The notes under the pieces: generated by a model
Seen by the model: only the letters and a program-made list of their open reading frames with translations
Told to the model about the DNA's origin: nothing
Databases searched by the model: none
Program-made: the position numbers and the translations under genes
In this document: positions 26,241 through 36,108 of the stretch, one piece after another
How positions within the stretch are numbered: the first letter of the stretch is position 1
Layout: each line of letters begins with the position of its first letter
Origin: Arthrobacter sp. CJ23
Lineage (GTDB): Bacteria > Actinomycetota > Actinomycetes > Actinomycetales > Micrococcaceae
Reading direction: 5' to 3'
NCBI RefSeq assembly: GCF_024741795.1
Contig: NZ_CP102950.1
Span: forward strand, 3,038,001-3,102,000
Length of the DNA stretch: 64,000 nucleotides

Positions 26241-29012
26241 ATGAAAAAAACAAAAGCTGGAATGTCCCGACATTCCGTTTTGGCCCGCACGGGATTCACG
26301 CTGTCACTGGCGCTGCTGACCACCGTCGCAGTGGGCGGGCCTGCCTGGTCAGAAACTGATGGACCTGGTCCGACGCCCACAATCTCGGCATCGACGTCTC
26401 CGGCCGCTGAATCGCCTGCGATACCCGGCCAACCCAGCCCGGCTCCCGTCACCGGCGACGGACAACCCGCGACGCTATCCCCCGCGCCCGGAAAATCGTC
26501 GACTCCAACACCAGCCGCACCAGCTCCGGCCATTCAGATGCCGTCCGCGCCGGGAGAGAATTCACTTGTCGCCGACGCCATGAAAGCGGCCATGCGCAAG
26601 TCCATCCCCGCAGGCGGCGCAGAGATGGGTCAGCGCTCCCCTAGAGTTCTGGCAGACAAGCAGGCAAGCACTTCTCCGGTCTCCCCGGGATCCCGGTCCT
26701 TGGGCGGACCAGTGCCCCTCGCAGTCCCGATGGCCACTGATCCCGGCCATTGGCGTCCCTCCATCGGCGTTCAAGGCCAGGACGTCAGCGCCCACCAGGG
26801 CAACGTCGACTGGCAGGCACAATGGAATCAGGGCTCGCGCTGGGCTTACGTCAAGGCCTCCGAAGGCAACTACTACCTGAACGAGAACTACGCGCAGCAG
26901 TACAACGGCTCCCGCAATATCGGCATGATCCGAGGCGCGTACCACTTCGCGATCCCCAACTGGTCTTCGGGCGCCGACCAAGCCCGGTACTTTGTTGCCA
27001 ATGGCGGCGGCTGGAGTGCGGATGGCTACACACTCCCGCCCGTCCTCGATATCGAGTACAACCCCTATGAAGGCCGGACCATCAACGGCTTCTACTTCGG
27101 CAACGTCTGCTACGACATGTCAGCGGCGCAAATGACATCCTGGATTTCAGATTTCGGCAATACCGTCCTGTCTCTGACAGGACGGTATCCCGTCATCTAC
27201 AGCACCACTGATTGGTGGTCCCGCTGCACGGGCAATGCCGCTGGCTTCGGCGAGTACCCGCTGTGGATCGCCGCTTACCCCAGCTCCCCTTCGGATTCCC
27301 CTGGCGTGCTACCAGCTGGCTGGGACGCGTTCAGCATGTGGCAGTACAGCAGTACCGGCCCGTTTGCCGGCGACTCGAACGTGTGGAACGGGGACTACGC
27401 CGCGCTCCAGCGCTTTGCCACCGGCGCACCGCCAAGCGATCCCACGCGGAAGATGATTTCCGTCGGCGACTTCAATGGGGACGGGTCTCCGGACCTCCTT
27501 GGCCGCAAGGCAAACGGAACGCTGTGGTTCTACCGCGGGGACGGCGCCGGAAAGTTCGGCGCTGGCCAGCAGATCGGCTGGGGCTGGGAAATTTACGACC
27601 AGATCGCAGGCGTGGGCGACTACAACAGTGACGGCAAGAACGACATCGTTGCCAGGAAGATGGACGGGTCATTGTGGTTCTACGCCGGTACAGGGAGCGT
27701 CACTGCCAGCAACCAAGGCTATTCAGCGGGCGTCAAAATCGGTCAGTTCGGCTGGGACGCCTTCGATGCTCTGCTAGGCATTGGGGATTTCAACGGGGAC
27801 GGCAAAACCGACCTGCTTGGCCGCCGACCTGACGGCACCTTGTGGCTGTACCGCGGCAACGGAACTGGTCAAACAGGAACCGGCCAGCAAGTGGACTTCG
27901 GCTGGGAGGTCTTCAACCAGCTCATTGCCGCCCGGGACCTGGACGGAAACGGAACCAACGACATTTTGGCCCGCAAACCGGACGGCACGCTCTGGTTCTA
28001 TGCCAATACCGGAACAGGGAAACTCGTAAGCCCACGCCAGATCGGAACGGGATGGGGCATCTACAGCGAGATCCTCGGCCTGGGGGACGCCAACGGTGAC
28101 CGTATGAGCGATTTCTCCGGCATACAAGCCGACGGATCGATCTACTTCTACGCGGGAACAAACATGCACGACTTGGGCTACCAACCTGCCCGCAAGATCG
28201 GCGACTTCGGCTGGAACGCGTTTGACATCCTCTTAGGAACCAAGGACTTCGACGGGAAAGCACCGGCAGATTTGCTGGCACGTATGCCCAACGGAACACT
28301 GTGGTTCTACCCCGGAGCAAGCTCTGGAAACTATGGTGTGCCCACAAAAATCGGCAACTTCGGTTGGGAAGCGTTTGACGCCCTTGTTGCCGCAGGCGAT
28401 GTCAACGGAGATGGCAAGAACGATCTCATCGCCCGAAAACCGGACGGCACCCTGTGGTTCTATGCAGGAACCGGAAGAGTGGATTCCACTAGCAGCGGAT
28501 ACCTGCCGGGGAGAAAGATCGGTGACTTCGGTTGGGACGCGTTCGACGCCGTCGTCGGCGTTGGAGACTTCACAGGGGACGCAAAGGCAGATCTGATCGC
28601 TCGTGGCCGCGACGGTTCCTTGTGGCTGTACCGGGGAACGGGAAAGGTCGATGCAACTTCCGCCGGCTACCTCCCCGGAGTCAAGATCGGCAACTTTGGC
28701 TGGGAGGGATTCACTCAACTCATTGCCGGCGGTGACGTCGACGGCGACGGCCGCAATGACCTTCTCGCCAAGTCACCAAATGGTGCGTTGTGGTTCTACC
28801 CCGGCAACGGCTCCGGCGGCCTGTTGCTGCCGCGACGGATTGATGCCGACACGGCCAGCTATGACACCATCGTGACCGGATGGAATCTGGCCTCCACTGC
28901 CCTGACGGACAGGGTCTCGCGACGAGCTGATGGTTCCCTGTGGATTCACGCAGGAACCGGCATGCAACTGAACCAGGGATACTTGGGCAGGCAGTACGCC
29001 GGTACGGTCTAG
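26241..29012 (+). CDS. Secreted GH25 muramidase with ten C-terminal FG-GAP/VCBS-like repeats
   Basis: A 923-residue exported protein starting MKKTKAGMSRHSV; the ATG at 26241 has GGAATGGA upstream. A signal peptide covers about residues 1-37, then a Pro/Thr/Ser-rich linker to about 110. The GH25 lysozyme domain spans roughly 175-395, with catalytic acids in QDVSAHQG (near 181) and VLDIEYN (near 270) and the RGAYHFAIP and YPLWIAAY family blocks. From about 404 to the end run ten repeats of about 50 residues of the form GDFNGDG-x3-D-L-x-x-R-x-x-(D/N)GTLWFY-x-G-x-G, which resemble calcium-binding FG-GAP repeats of beta-propellers. It cleaves peptidoglycan outside the cell; the repeats may bind wall polymer. 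It lies between the pilus and polysaccharide loci. Confidence 0.92.
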   Translation: MKKTKAGMSRHSVLARTGFTLSLALLTTVAVGGPAWSETDGPGPTPTISASTSPAAESPAIPGQPSPAPVTGDGQPATLSPAPGKSSTPTPAAPAPAIQMPSAPGENSLVADAMKAAMRKSIPAGGAEMGQRSPRVLADKQASTSPVSPGSRSLGGPVPLAVPMATDPGHWRPSIGVQGQDVSAHQGNVDWQAQWNQGSRWAYVKASEGNYYLNENYAQQYNGSRNIGMIRGAYHFAIPNWSSGADQARYFVANGGGWSADGYTLPPVLDIEYNPYEGRTINGFYFGNVCYDMSAAQMTSWISDFGNTVLSLTGRYPVIYSTTDWWSRCTGNAAGFGEYPLWIAAYPSSPSDSPGVLPAGWDAFSMWQYSSTGPFAGDSNVWNGDYAALQRFATGAPPSDPTRKMISVGDFNGDGSPDLLGRKANGTLWFYRGDGAGKFGAGQQIGWGWEIYDQIAGVGDYNSDGKNDIVARKMDGSLWFYAGTGSVTASNQGYSAGVKIGQFGWDAFDALLGIGDFNGDGKTDLLGRRPDGTLWLYRGNGTGQTGTGQQVDFGWEVFNQLIAARDLDGNGTNDILARKPDGTLWFYANTGTGKLVSPRQIGTGWGIYSEILGLGDANGDRMSDFSGIQADGSIYFYAGTNMHDLGYQPARKIGDFGWNAFDILLGTKDFDGKAPADLLARMPNGTLWFYPGASSGNYGVPTKIGNFGWEAFDALVAAGDVNGDGKNDLIARKPDGTLWFYAGTGRVDSTSSGYLPGRKIGDFGWDAFDAVVGVGDFTGDAKADLIARGRDGSLWLYRGTGKVDATSAGYLPGVKIGNFGWEGFTQLIAGGDVDGDGRNDLLAKSPNGALWFYPGNGSGGLLLPRRIDADTASYDTIVTGWNLASTALTDRVSRRADGSLWIHAGTGMQLNQGYLGRQYAGTV

Positions 29013-29273
29013 TCCTGCTCACTGTCAGCGATGTTCCAGTCCGAATGTACTGACCCGAATTGCCTCTTGCAATCCTTGCTGGGCCGTGCGTCACTGCCCG
29101 CAGAGGCAGCATAGACTCACCATCGGCAGACATGCCCAGGTCACCGGCTGATATGAGTTGATTTAGTCCTTCACAAACACCTCCGGAGCTGTCAGTACGG
29201 GATGTATCAGATTCGTTAGAGGATCTGGCGTTGATCCGTGGGGTCCTCCCGTCGCCTTCCGGAGGTGGAGGTT

Positions 29274-30740
29274 ATGTCAGTTGTTGATGCCGCGGTCGGG
29301 ACCTTGGCTGTTGTTGCTGTCGATGTTGGCAAATCGAGGGCGGAGTTGTCGGTCACCGGCGGCGACCGTAAGCGTTTGCTTGGACCGGTGGGTTTTGAAA
29401 TGACCGGACCTGGACTGGAATCGGTCCTGGCGCGTGTCCGCCGGATGCTGCCGGGAGCCGGGGCTCTGGTGAAGGTGGGAATCGAGGCTGCCGGACATTA
29501 CCACCGCCCTCCGTTGGCACCGTCCGTGTGGCCTTCCGGGTGGGAAGTACTGGAGCTTAACCCGGCGCACGTAGCCGAGCAGCGGCGCGTCCAGGGCAGG
29601 CGCAGAGTCAAGACCGATGCGATCGATCTGGAAGCAATCACTGAGTTGGTGCTCGCCGACCGCGGGACCCCGGTGCGGGCCCGGGAGTTGGTGATCGGTG
29701 AGCTGGTTGCCTGGTCGGCGCACCGGACCCGCAGGGTCCAGAGCCAGACGGCGACGAAGAATCAGCTGCTTGGCCAGCTGGACCGGTGTTTCCCGGGGCT
29801 GGGCTTGGTCCTGCCCGATGTGCTGGGCACGCTGGTCGGACGGTTCCTCGCTGAGCACTTCGGCGACCCCCACCGGCTCGCGGCCCTGGGTGCGGGGCGG
29901 TTCATCCGCTTCGCGGCTGTCCGGGGGCTTCAGGTGCGCCGGCCGATGGCCGAGCGGTTGGTCACCGCGGCACGGAATGCGCTGCCCATGCCCGATGCGG
30001 CCGTCGCCAGAGACGTGTTGGCCGCAGATCTGGTCCTTCTGGCGGATCTGGACGCGCAGATCGAGGCGGCTGAGGCCGAATTCGCACGGCTACTGCCGCT
30101 GAGCCTGTTCGCGACCCTGACCAGCACACCGGGTTGGGGTGTGGTGCGCGCAGGCAATTACGGCGCTGCCGTGGGTGACCCGCATCGGTGGCCGGGGCCG
30201 TCCCAGATATACCGGGCTTCCGGACTCTCGCCGGCGCAGTACGAATCCGCGGGCAAGCGCCGTGATGGTTCCATCAGCCGCGAAGGCAGCGTAACCCTGC
30301 GCAGGGCCCTGATCGATCTGGGCGTGGGCCTGCGGCTGTGCGACGAACCCGGCCGGGCCTACGCCGTCGCATTGAAGGAGCGAGGCAAGGACGGTGGAGT
30401 CATCGCCTGCGCGATGGCCCACCGCGCCAACCGGATAGCCTACGCCCTCGTGCGTGACCAGGCAGCCTACGATTCCGCCCGTGGGCCTGAGCAACCAGGA
30501 CGAACAACCTTGACCGCGAACACGCCGCAGCGCACCATCAGGCCGGCCGGAAATCCGCCCCAAACTCAAGGAGGTGCCCTGTTATCCCCCTTCACAACAA
30601 GGCCCGGCGGTGAGACGCTGGAACCGACGAAGGGCCGGAACAGACGCCGTCTCGGCTATGGCGGACGCTTCCGCGTTACGCCGCCCCTAGCTTGGCGCCC
30701 GGCCCTTCGCCCCGGCCGCAGCCCGAACGACGCCAGATGA
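29274..30740 (+). CDS. IS110-family transposase
   Basis: A 488-residue protein from the ATG at 29274 (GGAGGTGGAGG upstream). The N-terminal DEDD RuvC-like domain shows VVAVDVGKSRAELSV, VGIEAAGHYH and RRVKTDAIDLEAI; the C-terminal transposase-20 domain shows TLTSTPGWG and the Ser-containing SAGKRRDGSISREGSVTLRRAL. Homology seems to end near residue 400 (ALVRDQAAYD), after which about 90 low-complexity residues continue to a stop at 30738, perhaps because the element lacks its own stop and reads into flanking DNA. IS110 elements lack clear terminal repeats, so the boundaries were not set. Regions 29013-29273 and 30741-30969 hold no other gene I could support. Confidence 0.87.
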   Translation: MSVVDAAVGTLAVVAVDVGKSRAELSVTGGDRKRLLGPVGFEMTGPGLESVLARVRRMLPGAGALVKVGIEAAGHYHRPPLAPSVWPSGWEVLELNPAHVAEQRRVQGRRRVKTDAIDLEAITELVLADRGTPVRARELVIGELVAWSAHRTRRVQSQTATKNQLLGQLDRCFPGLGLVLPDVLGTLVGRFLAEHFGDPHRLAALGAGRFIRFAAVRGLQVRRPMAERLVTAARNALPMPDAAVARDVLAADLVLLADLDAQIEAAEAEFARLLPLSLFATLTSTPGWGVVRAGNYGAAVGDPHRWPGPSQIYRASGLSPAQYESAGKRRDGSISREGSVTLRRALIDLGVGLRLCDEPGRAYAVALKERGKDGGVIACAMAHRANRIAYALVRDQAAYDSARGPEQPGRTTLTANTPQRTIRPAGNPPQTQGGALLSPFTTRPGGETLEPTKGRNRRRLGYGGRFRVTPPLAWRPALRPGRSPNDAR

Positions 30741-30969
30741 CCCGGCAATCTGCCTCGAGGTCGCATAAGTCAGCGTGGGCGCCCCCGGAACCACGCCGGT
30801 GCAGCCCCCGAACCGCCAGCCGCAACACAAACCCTCGACGCGCGCCGCTCACCCCGGAACGCAATCCCGCACGGCCACGCCGGCCATTGACAGGACCTAT
30901 AGCCAGCTAGGCTAGATTCTGACCGCAGAAGCGAGAACACGATTCCGTACATACAGGAGACACACCCCT

Positions 30970-32052
30970 ATGAGAGGCAGCCGCCGATGGACCGCACTTG
31001 CCGCTACGGCAGCTGCTTGCACGATCGGCCTAACGTCGTGCTCGGGTGCCGACTACGGAAACGGAACTGTCGGATCGCTGACGGCAATTGGAAGTTCCAC
31101 TGAGAAAGCGTCAATAACGGCATGGCAGCAGGGCTGGACCAAGGATTTCCCGCAAACCTCTCTGCGATACTCTCCTGATGGCGATGCAACCGGACGTGAG
31201 GCGCTGACTCTTGGCATGGCGCATTTCGCCAGTCTCGATTCACAACTCACAGCCGAGGACTGGGAACGGTCAAAGGCCGCCTGCGGCCCAGAAGGGGCAT
31301 TTGCCGTCCCGACGTCGGTAACTGCGATCGGCGTGGCCTACAACGTTGCCGGACTCCGCAACGTCAAGTTGGACCAGTCTGTGCTCGCGGCGATCTTCCA
31401 GGGCGGCATTACCAAGTGGAACGACCCGGAAATTGCGGCCATCAACCCCGGCGTCACCCTGCGTGATACGAAGATCGTGCCGATCTGGGTAAAGGCCCAG
31501 TCAGGGCTGACGCAGGCAGTGGGTGAGTACCTCCAGACCTCGGCCGGGAACGCCGGTAAGTCCCCCACAGGTGGTCGATGGCCGGAATCGACGCCTGGAG
31601 AATCCGTGCCAGCGTATGCAGATGTCGCTAAGAAGCTCGACGACACCGCTGGTGCCATCGCTTTCATGGACCACGCGGCGATTGGCACCAGGTTCTCGAC
31701 TGCAGCGCTCAAGTTCAGTGATGACTTCGTGAAAGCGAGTGACGATGCCCTTGCCGCGGCTATTGCCGGTGCTGACATTGGCGAAGGCCCTGGGGGAGGC
31801 GTCAGCCTGACCCTGCAGACAGGTTCTGGACCTGGATACCCGCTGGGGGTAGTGAGCTACCAAGCGTACTGCCACGAATACAAGAATCCGGCAATTGCAC
31901 GTTTGGTCAAGTCGTGGGCGACATACGTGCTTGGCGAGGGCGGCCAGGCCAATTCAACGTTCTTCGCCCAGGTCGGTTCTCCCAATAGCAAAGCGCTGGC
32001 GATTTCCAAGGCCGCCATAGCAAGAATCAAGGCACAAAACAATGACAAGTAA
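30970..32052 (+). CDS. PstS-like substrate-binding lipoprotein
   Basis: A 360-residue lipoprotein: signal peptide with lipobox LTSC at residues 22-25. The fold is that of periplasmic PstS (LAAIFQGGITKWNDPEIAAINPGVTL near 137-165, and ADVAKKLDDTAGAIAFMDHAA). The phosphate-contacting R-x-D-x-S-G-T loop is replaced by WVKAQSGLT, and the G-S-G-A loop by DGDATG, so phosphate binding in the usual way is doubtful. No pstC, pstA or pstB is nearby. Its last 11 bases overlap the start of a DUF2142 membrane protein, so the two are translationally coupled and may act together on the outer face of the membrane. Confidence 0.8.
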   Translation: MRGSRRWTALAATAAACTIGLTSCSGADYGNGTVGSLTAIGSSTEKASITAWQQGWTKDFPQTSLRYSPDGDATGREALTLGMAHFASLDSQLTAEDWERSKAACGPEGAFAVPTSVTAIGVAYNVAGLRNVKLDQSVLAAIFQGGITKWNDPEIAAINPGVTLRDTKIVPIWVKAQSGLTQAVGEYLQTSAGNAGKSPTGGRWPESTPGESVPAYADVAKKLDDTAGAIAFMDHAAIGTRFSTAALKFSDDFVKASDDALAAAIAGADIGEGPGGGVSLTLQTGSGPGYPLGVVSYQAYCHEYKNPAIARLVKSWATYVLGEGGQANSTFFAQVGSPNSKALAISKAAIARIKAQNNDK

Positions 32053-33733
32053 GCCAAGATTCCTGAGACGTTCAAGCAGGATGGATACAGAGACCGTGAC
32101 CTCCATCTCCCCACCGTCCCCGGGCTCGGCTCGCAGGGATTTCAGGCTTTTCCTGCGCATTTTCGCGTTGATCGCGTTGCTTACGTCTGCGTGGTCTTTG
32201 GCTACTCCCCCAATGGCATTCCCAGACGAGCCTTCGCACACTATCAAGGCGGCAGCGGTCGCCCGGGGACAGTTCACCATCCAAGTGGGGCAATCTTACG
32301 GCCATGGCATCCATGTCCAGGTGCCGTCCTATATTTCCAATCTTGCCGCCCAGACCTGCACTGCGTTCAAACGTGACGTCACAGCTTCCTGCGCGCCGCC
32401 GATTCCCATGGACGACAACTACATGACGATAGGCGTCACGTCAGCGGGGCTCTACAACCCCAGCTATTACTGGCTCGTGGGCTTGCCCAGTCTGCTCTTA
32501 ACCGGCGAACCAGCGGTACTGGCCATGAGGGTTGTCAGCGCGATTCTGTCATCGATCTTCCTGGCTGCCGGCGTTACGGCGTTAACACGGATGCGTAAGC
32601 CGAAATGGCCAGTGACAGCCGCCTGCGTGGCGTTGACTCCCATGGTTCTTTACATGAGTTCGGGCATAAATCCGAACTCAATCGAGATTGCGGCCACTAT
32701 GGCGGCGTTCTGTGGTCTTCTGGTGTGCTTGGAGAATGTACGCCGGCTCAACGACGTCAAACCAGCCATCTTTACAGTGGGCATCTCCGCAGTCGTCCTC
32801 GCGAACACACGCAACGTCTCACTCGTCTGGCTGTTGGTGGCATTTGTGGTCGCAGTCATGTTCTTCGGATTGCACCGCGTAGGGCAACTGTTCCGGAATC
32901 GTCTGGTGCTGGTGACCTTTGCCTTCACCATGCTCGGATTGGCTTTGGGGCTTGCCTGGATTATCCTCATGCTGTTTGCCCCAGGGTCCACAGCGGCGGC
33001 TCCAGAAGGGATCATCAACATTGTTGACGGCGTCCGGCCTGACCAGGCGTTCGTCACCATGATGGATCGGTCATTCGACTTTGTCGCCCAATACATCGGA
33101 GTCATGGGCTGGCTGGAAGTACCGGCCCCGCAAGCCGTGATGCAATATTGGAGCCTCCTATTGACGGCTGCTGTACTGCTGCCGTTCCTGACGCGCCCAC
33201 GTCGGCTGGCTGTCGGGTTCTGGGTGGCCTTGCTCAGTCTTGCCATCGTTCCGGCCCTGATCCAGGCCGCACTCATCAGTTCGGTCGGCTACATTTGGCA
33301 GGGCAGGTACAACCTGCCCCTGTTCATGATCACCGTCATCGCGGCCGGAATAGCGGTCCGCTTCCGTCCGTTCGCGGCAGATAACGCATCCCATAGGATG
33401 GTCCGGGTCCTCATTTTGGCCGGTTCGGTGGCCCATATCTACGCGTTCATGAATGCGCTGCGACGATACGTCGTTGGGCTCAACGAGAAGGGCAACTGGC
33501 AGATCATGATCACGAACCCTGACTGGCAGCCTCCACTTGGATGGCCGATCCTGGCGCTTATCTATACTGCACTGGTCTCCGTCGCTGCTTTCGCACTCTA
33601 CAGCTATTTATTCCCCGGCAGTGTCCTGCTGGAATGGCCGGGTCGGCTACTACTACGGCGGCGAGATGCCCGGCTTGAGGCACCGAGTGCTGGCGTCGTG
33701 GTCGACAGCACATCGAAATCGCCAGTGTCATAG
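32042..33733 (+). CDS. DUF2142 polytopic membrane protein (GT-C-like)
   Basis: A 563-residue membrane protein with about ten to twelve hydrophobic segments. After the first one, the outer loop carries the DUF2142 signature PDEPSHTIKAAAVARGQ (near residue 61), an acidic motif in the place where GT-C glycosyltransferases hold catalytic acids. Further family stretches are YNPSYYWLVGLPSLLL and GINPNSIEIAATMAA. DUF2142 proteins are commonly found in surface-polysaccharide loci and probably use polyprenyl-phosphate sugars. It overlaps the PstS-like gene by 11 bp. A paralog lies at 34535-36076. Confidence 0.84.
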   Translation: MTSKPRFLRRSSRMDTETVTSISPPSPGSARRDFRLFLRIFALIALLTSAWSLATPPMAFPDEPSHTIKAAAVARGQFTIQVGQSYGHGIHVQVPSYISNLAAQTCTAFKRDVTASCAPPIPMDDNYMTIGVTSAGLYNPSYYWLVGLPSLLLTGEPAVLAMRVVSAILSSIFLAAGVTALTRMRKPKWPVTAACVALTPMVLYMSSGINPNSIEIAATMAAFCGLLVCLENVRRLNDVKPAIFTVGISAVVLANTRNVSLVWLLVAFVVAVMFFGLHRVGQLFRNRLVLVTFAFTMLGLALGLAWIILMLFAPGSTAAAPEGIINIVDGVRPDQAFVTMMDRSFDFVAQYIGVMGWLEVPAPQAVMQYWSLLLTAAVLLPFLTRPRRLAVGFWVALLSLAIVPALIQAALISSVGYIWQGRYNLPLFMITVIAAGIAVRFRPFAADNASHRMVRVLILAGSVAHIYAFMNALRRYVVGLNEKGNWQIMITNPDWQPPLGWPILALIYTALVSVAAFALYSYLFPGSVLLEWPGRLLLRRRDARLEAPSAGVVVDSTSKSPVS

Positions 33734-33853
33734 CTGGGAGTCAGGTCCGGAAATCGCGAATGACGGCCCAGTGTCTCCCACTGATCCACACGACGGGGAG
33801 GATCAGGAGGTGGATGAGCTCGCTGCCCGGCCTTTCAACGTGTTCGCCTGCCC

Positions 33854-34339
33854 TTAGTCACCGCGGGATGAAGCCGGTGTTCCATCCGCTGTCATCTCGG
33901 CGTCGTGACTCGTCGCGGGCTTTTCGTCCTTGAAGATCCAGTACTTGTACAGCAGGAAATTCCAGCCGGTCGTGGCCAGGGTGGAGACGATCTTACCGAT
34001 GGCGTAAGCGTGACCTGCGCCTGCAATGACGTTGACAATGACATCCGTGGCAATCAAGTTGAAGACGACGAGGCTGCCGTACTTCAGGAAGCTCACATGC
34101 GCCTTCGCCCCGGACTCGAAGGTGAACTTCTTTTGCACGTAGAAGTTGAAGACCAAGCTCGCAGCAAACGCGACCGGGGTCGCAATCCACAGGTCGACGT
34201 GGGCGCCGTCATGGAGGAGTGCCAGAATCCCGAGATCGATGGCAAAAGACGCAACGCCCACGATGAGAAACTTGACGAGATGGCTGTTTCGCCCAAAATT
34301 CCAGAGTCGACGAACCAAACCCGTTGCCTTGTCCCGCAT
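33854..34339 (-). CDS. GtrA family membrane protein
   Basis: A 161-residue protein with four hydrophobic segments typical of GtrA (FLIVGVASFAIDLGILALL, WIATPVAFAASLVFNFYVQKKFTF, and the C-terminal NFLLYKYWIFKD). The ATG at 34339 has AGGTGG upstream. GtrA proteins are thought to flip polyprenyl-phosphate-linked monosaccharides such as Und-P-glucose. It fits with the DPM1-like transferase at 41835 and the GT-C-like proteins as a route for adding sugars outside the membrane. It lies between two DUF2142 genes in the opposite orientation. Confidence 0.86.
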   Translation of the reverse strand: MRDKATGLVRRLWNFGRNSHLVKFLIVGVASFAIDLGILALLHDGAHVDLWIATPVAFAASLVFNFYVQKKFTFESGAKAHVSFLKYGSLVVFNLIATDVIVNVIAGAGHAYAIGKIVSTLATTGWNFLLYKYWIFKDEKPATSHDAEMTADGTPASSRGD

Positions 34340-34534
34340 GATTCGAAATACCACCTGTGGTTGATAAAGCGCCCGAACCGATGCTGTTCTTGGCACCAAG
34401 CCAGTCTAGTTCAGCAATTCACGATGTTCATTTCCTCGCGGCCGGACTCCGGACTCACCGTCCTTCGGCCTCCTCGGCCACACAGTAGAGTGGACTGGAA
34501 TCGTTGGCCCTCGCACAGAAACTGACTCGTTTAC

Positions 34535-36076
34535 TTGAAATTTTCCCCGTTTCGTCCTCGACTCCGCCAGTTCCTGACAATCTTTGCCGTCGTAGGACTG
34601 CTCAGCACGCTCTGGGCCATGGCCAGCCCCCTTATGTCAGTGCCCGATGAGCCTGCCCACACCATAAAGGCAGCCTCTGTAGTGCGAGGAGAACTCCAGG
34701 GGACGCCAGGCACAGCCCAAGGCGAACCGACCCGAGTCTCGGTCCCGGCTTTCGCAGCAGAAGCGCACTCGCTGGCGGCCTGCTTTGTCTGGAAGCCAAC
34801 GACCTCGGCTGGATGCAGCCCCAGACCTTCTGCCGACACAACGATGGTCACGGCCTACACCAGCGCAGGAAACTACAATCCCATGTACTACGCCGTGGCC
34901 GGTCTGCCCAGCCTGTTCCTCTCAGGGAGCAAGGCGATCTACTCAATGCGTATTGTGAGCGGGTTGTTCTCGGCCGTCTTCATCGCTATGTCATTGACGT
35001 GCCTGGCGAGCCTGCGGAGATGGCGGCTGCCGCTTTTCGTGGGCTCCTTCGCCTTGACGCCCATGGTGCTCTTCCTCTCTGGTGCCATCAATCCGAACTC
35101 ACTTGAGATCGCAGCGTCAATGGCGATTTTCGGGGCCCTTTGCCTAGCTTGGGAGCGCATACCCGCCAACGGCCGGTGGAGGCTCCCTTTGGCCATAGCA
35201 GCCGTTTCTGCCGCTGTGTTGGCCAATACACGGGCCGCATCAATGATCTGGCTGGCACTGGCCGTGATCGCATCATTCATGATGTTCGGGCTGCGCCCGT
35301 TCCTCTCCGTCGTACGCCAGAAGTTTGTCCTCGCCATGGCAGGAATTGTCGCCGTAGGCTGCGCCCTTGCACTCCTGTGGTTGAAGAGTGCCGACAGCCT
35401 CCAGAACCTGCTTGGAGAGGGCATCGACGCCCCGCCGATCCAAATCGTGTCGATCATGCTTGACCGAACATTTGACTTCGCTGCCGGCTACGTCTCATAC
35501 CTGGGCTGGCTGGATACCTTGGGCCCCAACGGGGTTCTCGCGGTTTGGGCGGCGCTGATCATTGGCGCTCTCGCCGCTGCGCTGACAGTGCCGAGTCGTT
35601 CAGCACGGCTGACAGTTCTTTTCCTTGCCGCGGTCCTGCTGGTCCTGCCTCCGGTGTTGCAGATTCCCCTGGCCAAGGACGTCGGACTCATTTGGCAGGG
35701 CCGATACATCCTGGCCCTTGTGGCAATCTTGATTGCGGCTTGTGGCGTAGCCCTGCGAAGCTACAATGTCGACTTCCGAGAAGCAGGACGACGCGCCAGC
35801 CTTGTGTTGCTGGGTCTCCTTGTGTTCGGGCACTTGTACAGCTATGTCTACGGCATGCGCCGATATGTTATCGGGCTGTTGGACATATCCAATTGGAGCG
35901 ACATGGTCACCGCGCCGCAATGGCAGCCGCCATTTGGATGGATCACGCTGAGCATCGCGTATCTGCTCGTCCTCGTGACAGCGGCCGTCCTGCTCCACAA
36001 GACCGTCACCAGGGCTGATCCGGAGAATACACCGGACGACGCCGGCCGTCATTCAGTTGCCGATGAGACGGTCTAG
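34535..36076 (+). CDS. DUF2142 polytopic membrane protein, second copy
   Basis: A 513-residue paralog of the gene at 32042, with the same PDEPAHTIKAASVVRGE motif (near residue 35), YNPMYYAVAGLPSLFL, INPNSLEIAASMAIFG and a shared VGLIWQGRYILAL block. The start shown is a TTG that keeps the first transmembrane segment intact; no strong ribosome binding site is visible, so the true start is uncertain. It probably encodes an extracytoplasmic glycosyltransferase or a similar enzyme acting on a surface glycan. Confidence 0.82.
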   Translation: MKFSPFRPRLRQFLTIFAVVGLLSTLWAMASPLMSVPDEPAHTIKAASVVRGELQGTPGTAQGEPTRVSVPAFAAEAHSLAACFVWKPTTSAGCSPRPSADTTMVTAYTSAGNYNPMYYAVAGLPSLFLSGSKAIYSMRIVSGLFSAVFIAMSLTCLASLRRWRLPLFVGSFALTPMVLFLSGAINPNSLEIAASMAIFGALCLAWERIPANGRWRLPLAIAAVSAAVLANTRAASMIWLALAVIASFMMFGLRPFLSVVRQKFVLAMAGIVAVGCALALLWLKSADSLQNLLGEGIDAPPIQIVSIMLDRTFDFAAGYVSYLGWLDTLGPNGVLAVWAALIIGALAAALTVPSRSARLTVLFLAAVLLVLPPVLQIPLAKDVGLIWQGRYILALVAILIAACGVALRSYNVDFREAGRRASLVLLGLLVFGHLYSYVYGMRRYVIGLLDISNWSDMVTAPQWQPPFGWITLSIAYLLVLVTAAVLLHKTVTRADPENTPDDAGRHSVADETV

Positions 36077-36108
36077 CCATCCAGGCTGTGCAGATGGCTA
36101 GGCCCCCA

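Noticed and set aside
27452..28990. Possible tandem DNA repeat or CRISPR-like array
   Set aside because: The repeats are at protein level (about 50 residues each) with diverged codons, inside one open frame.
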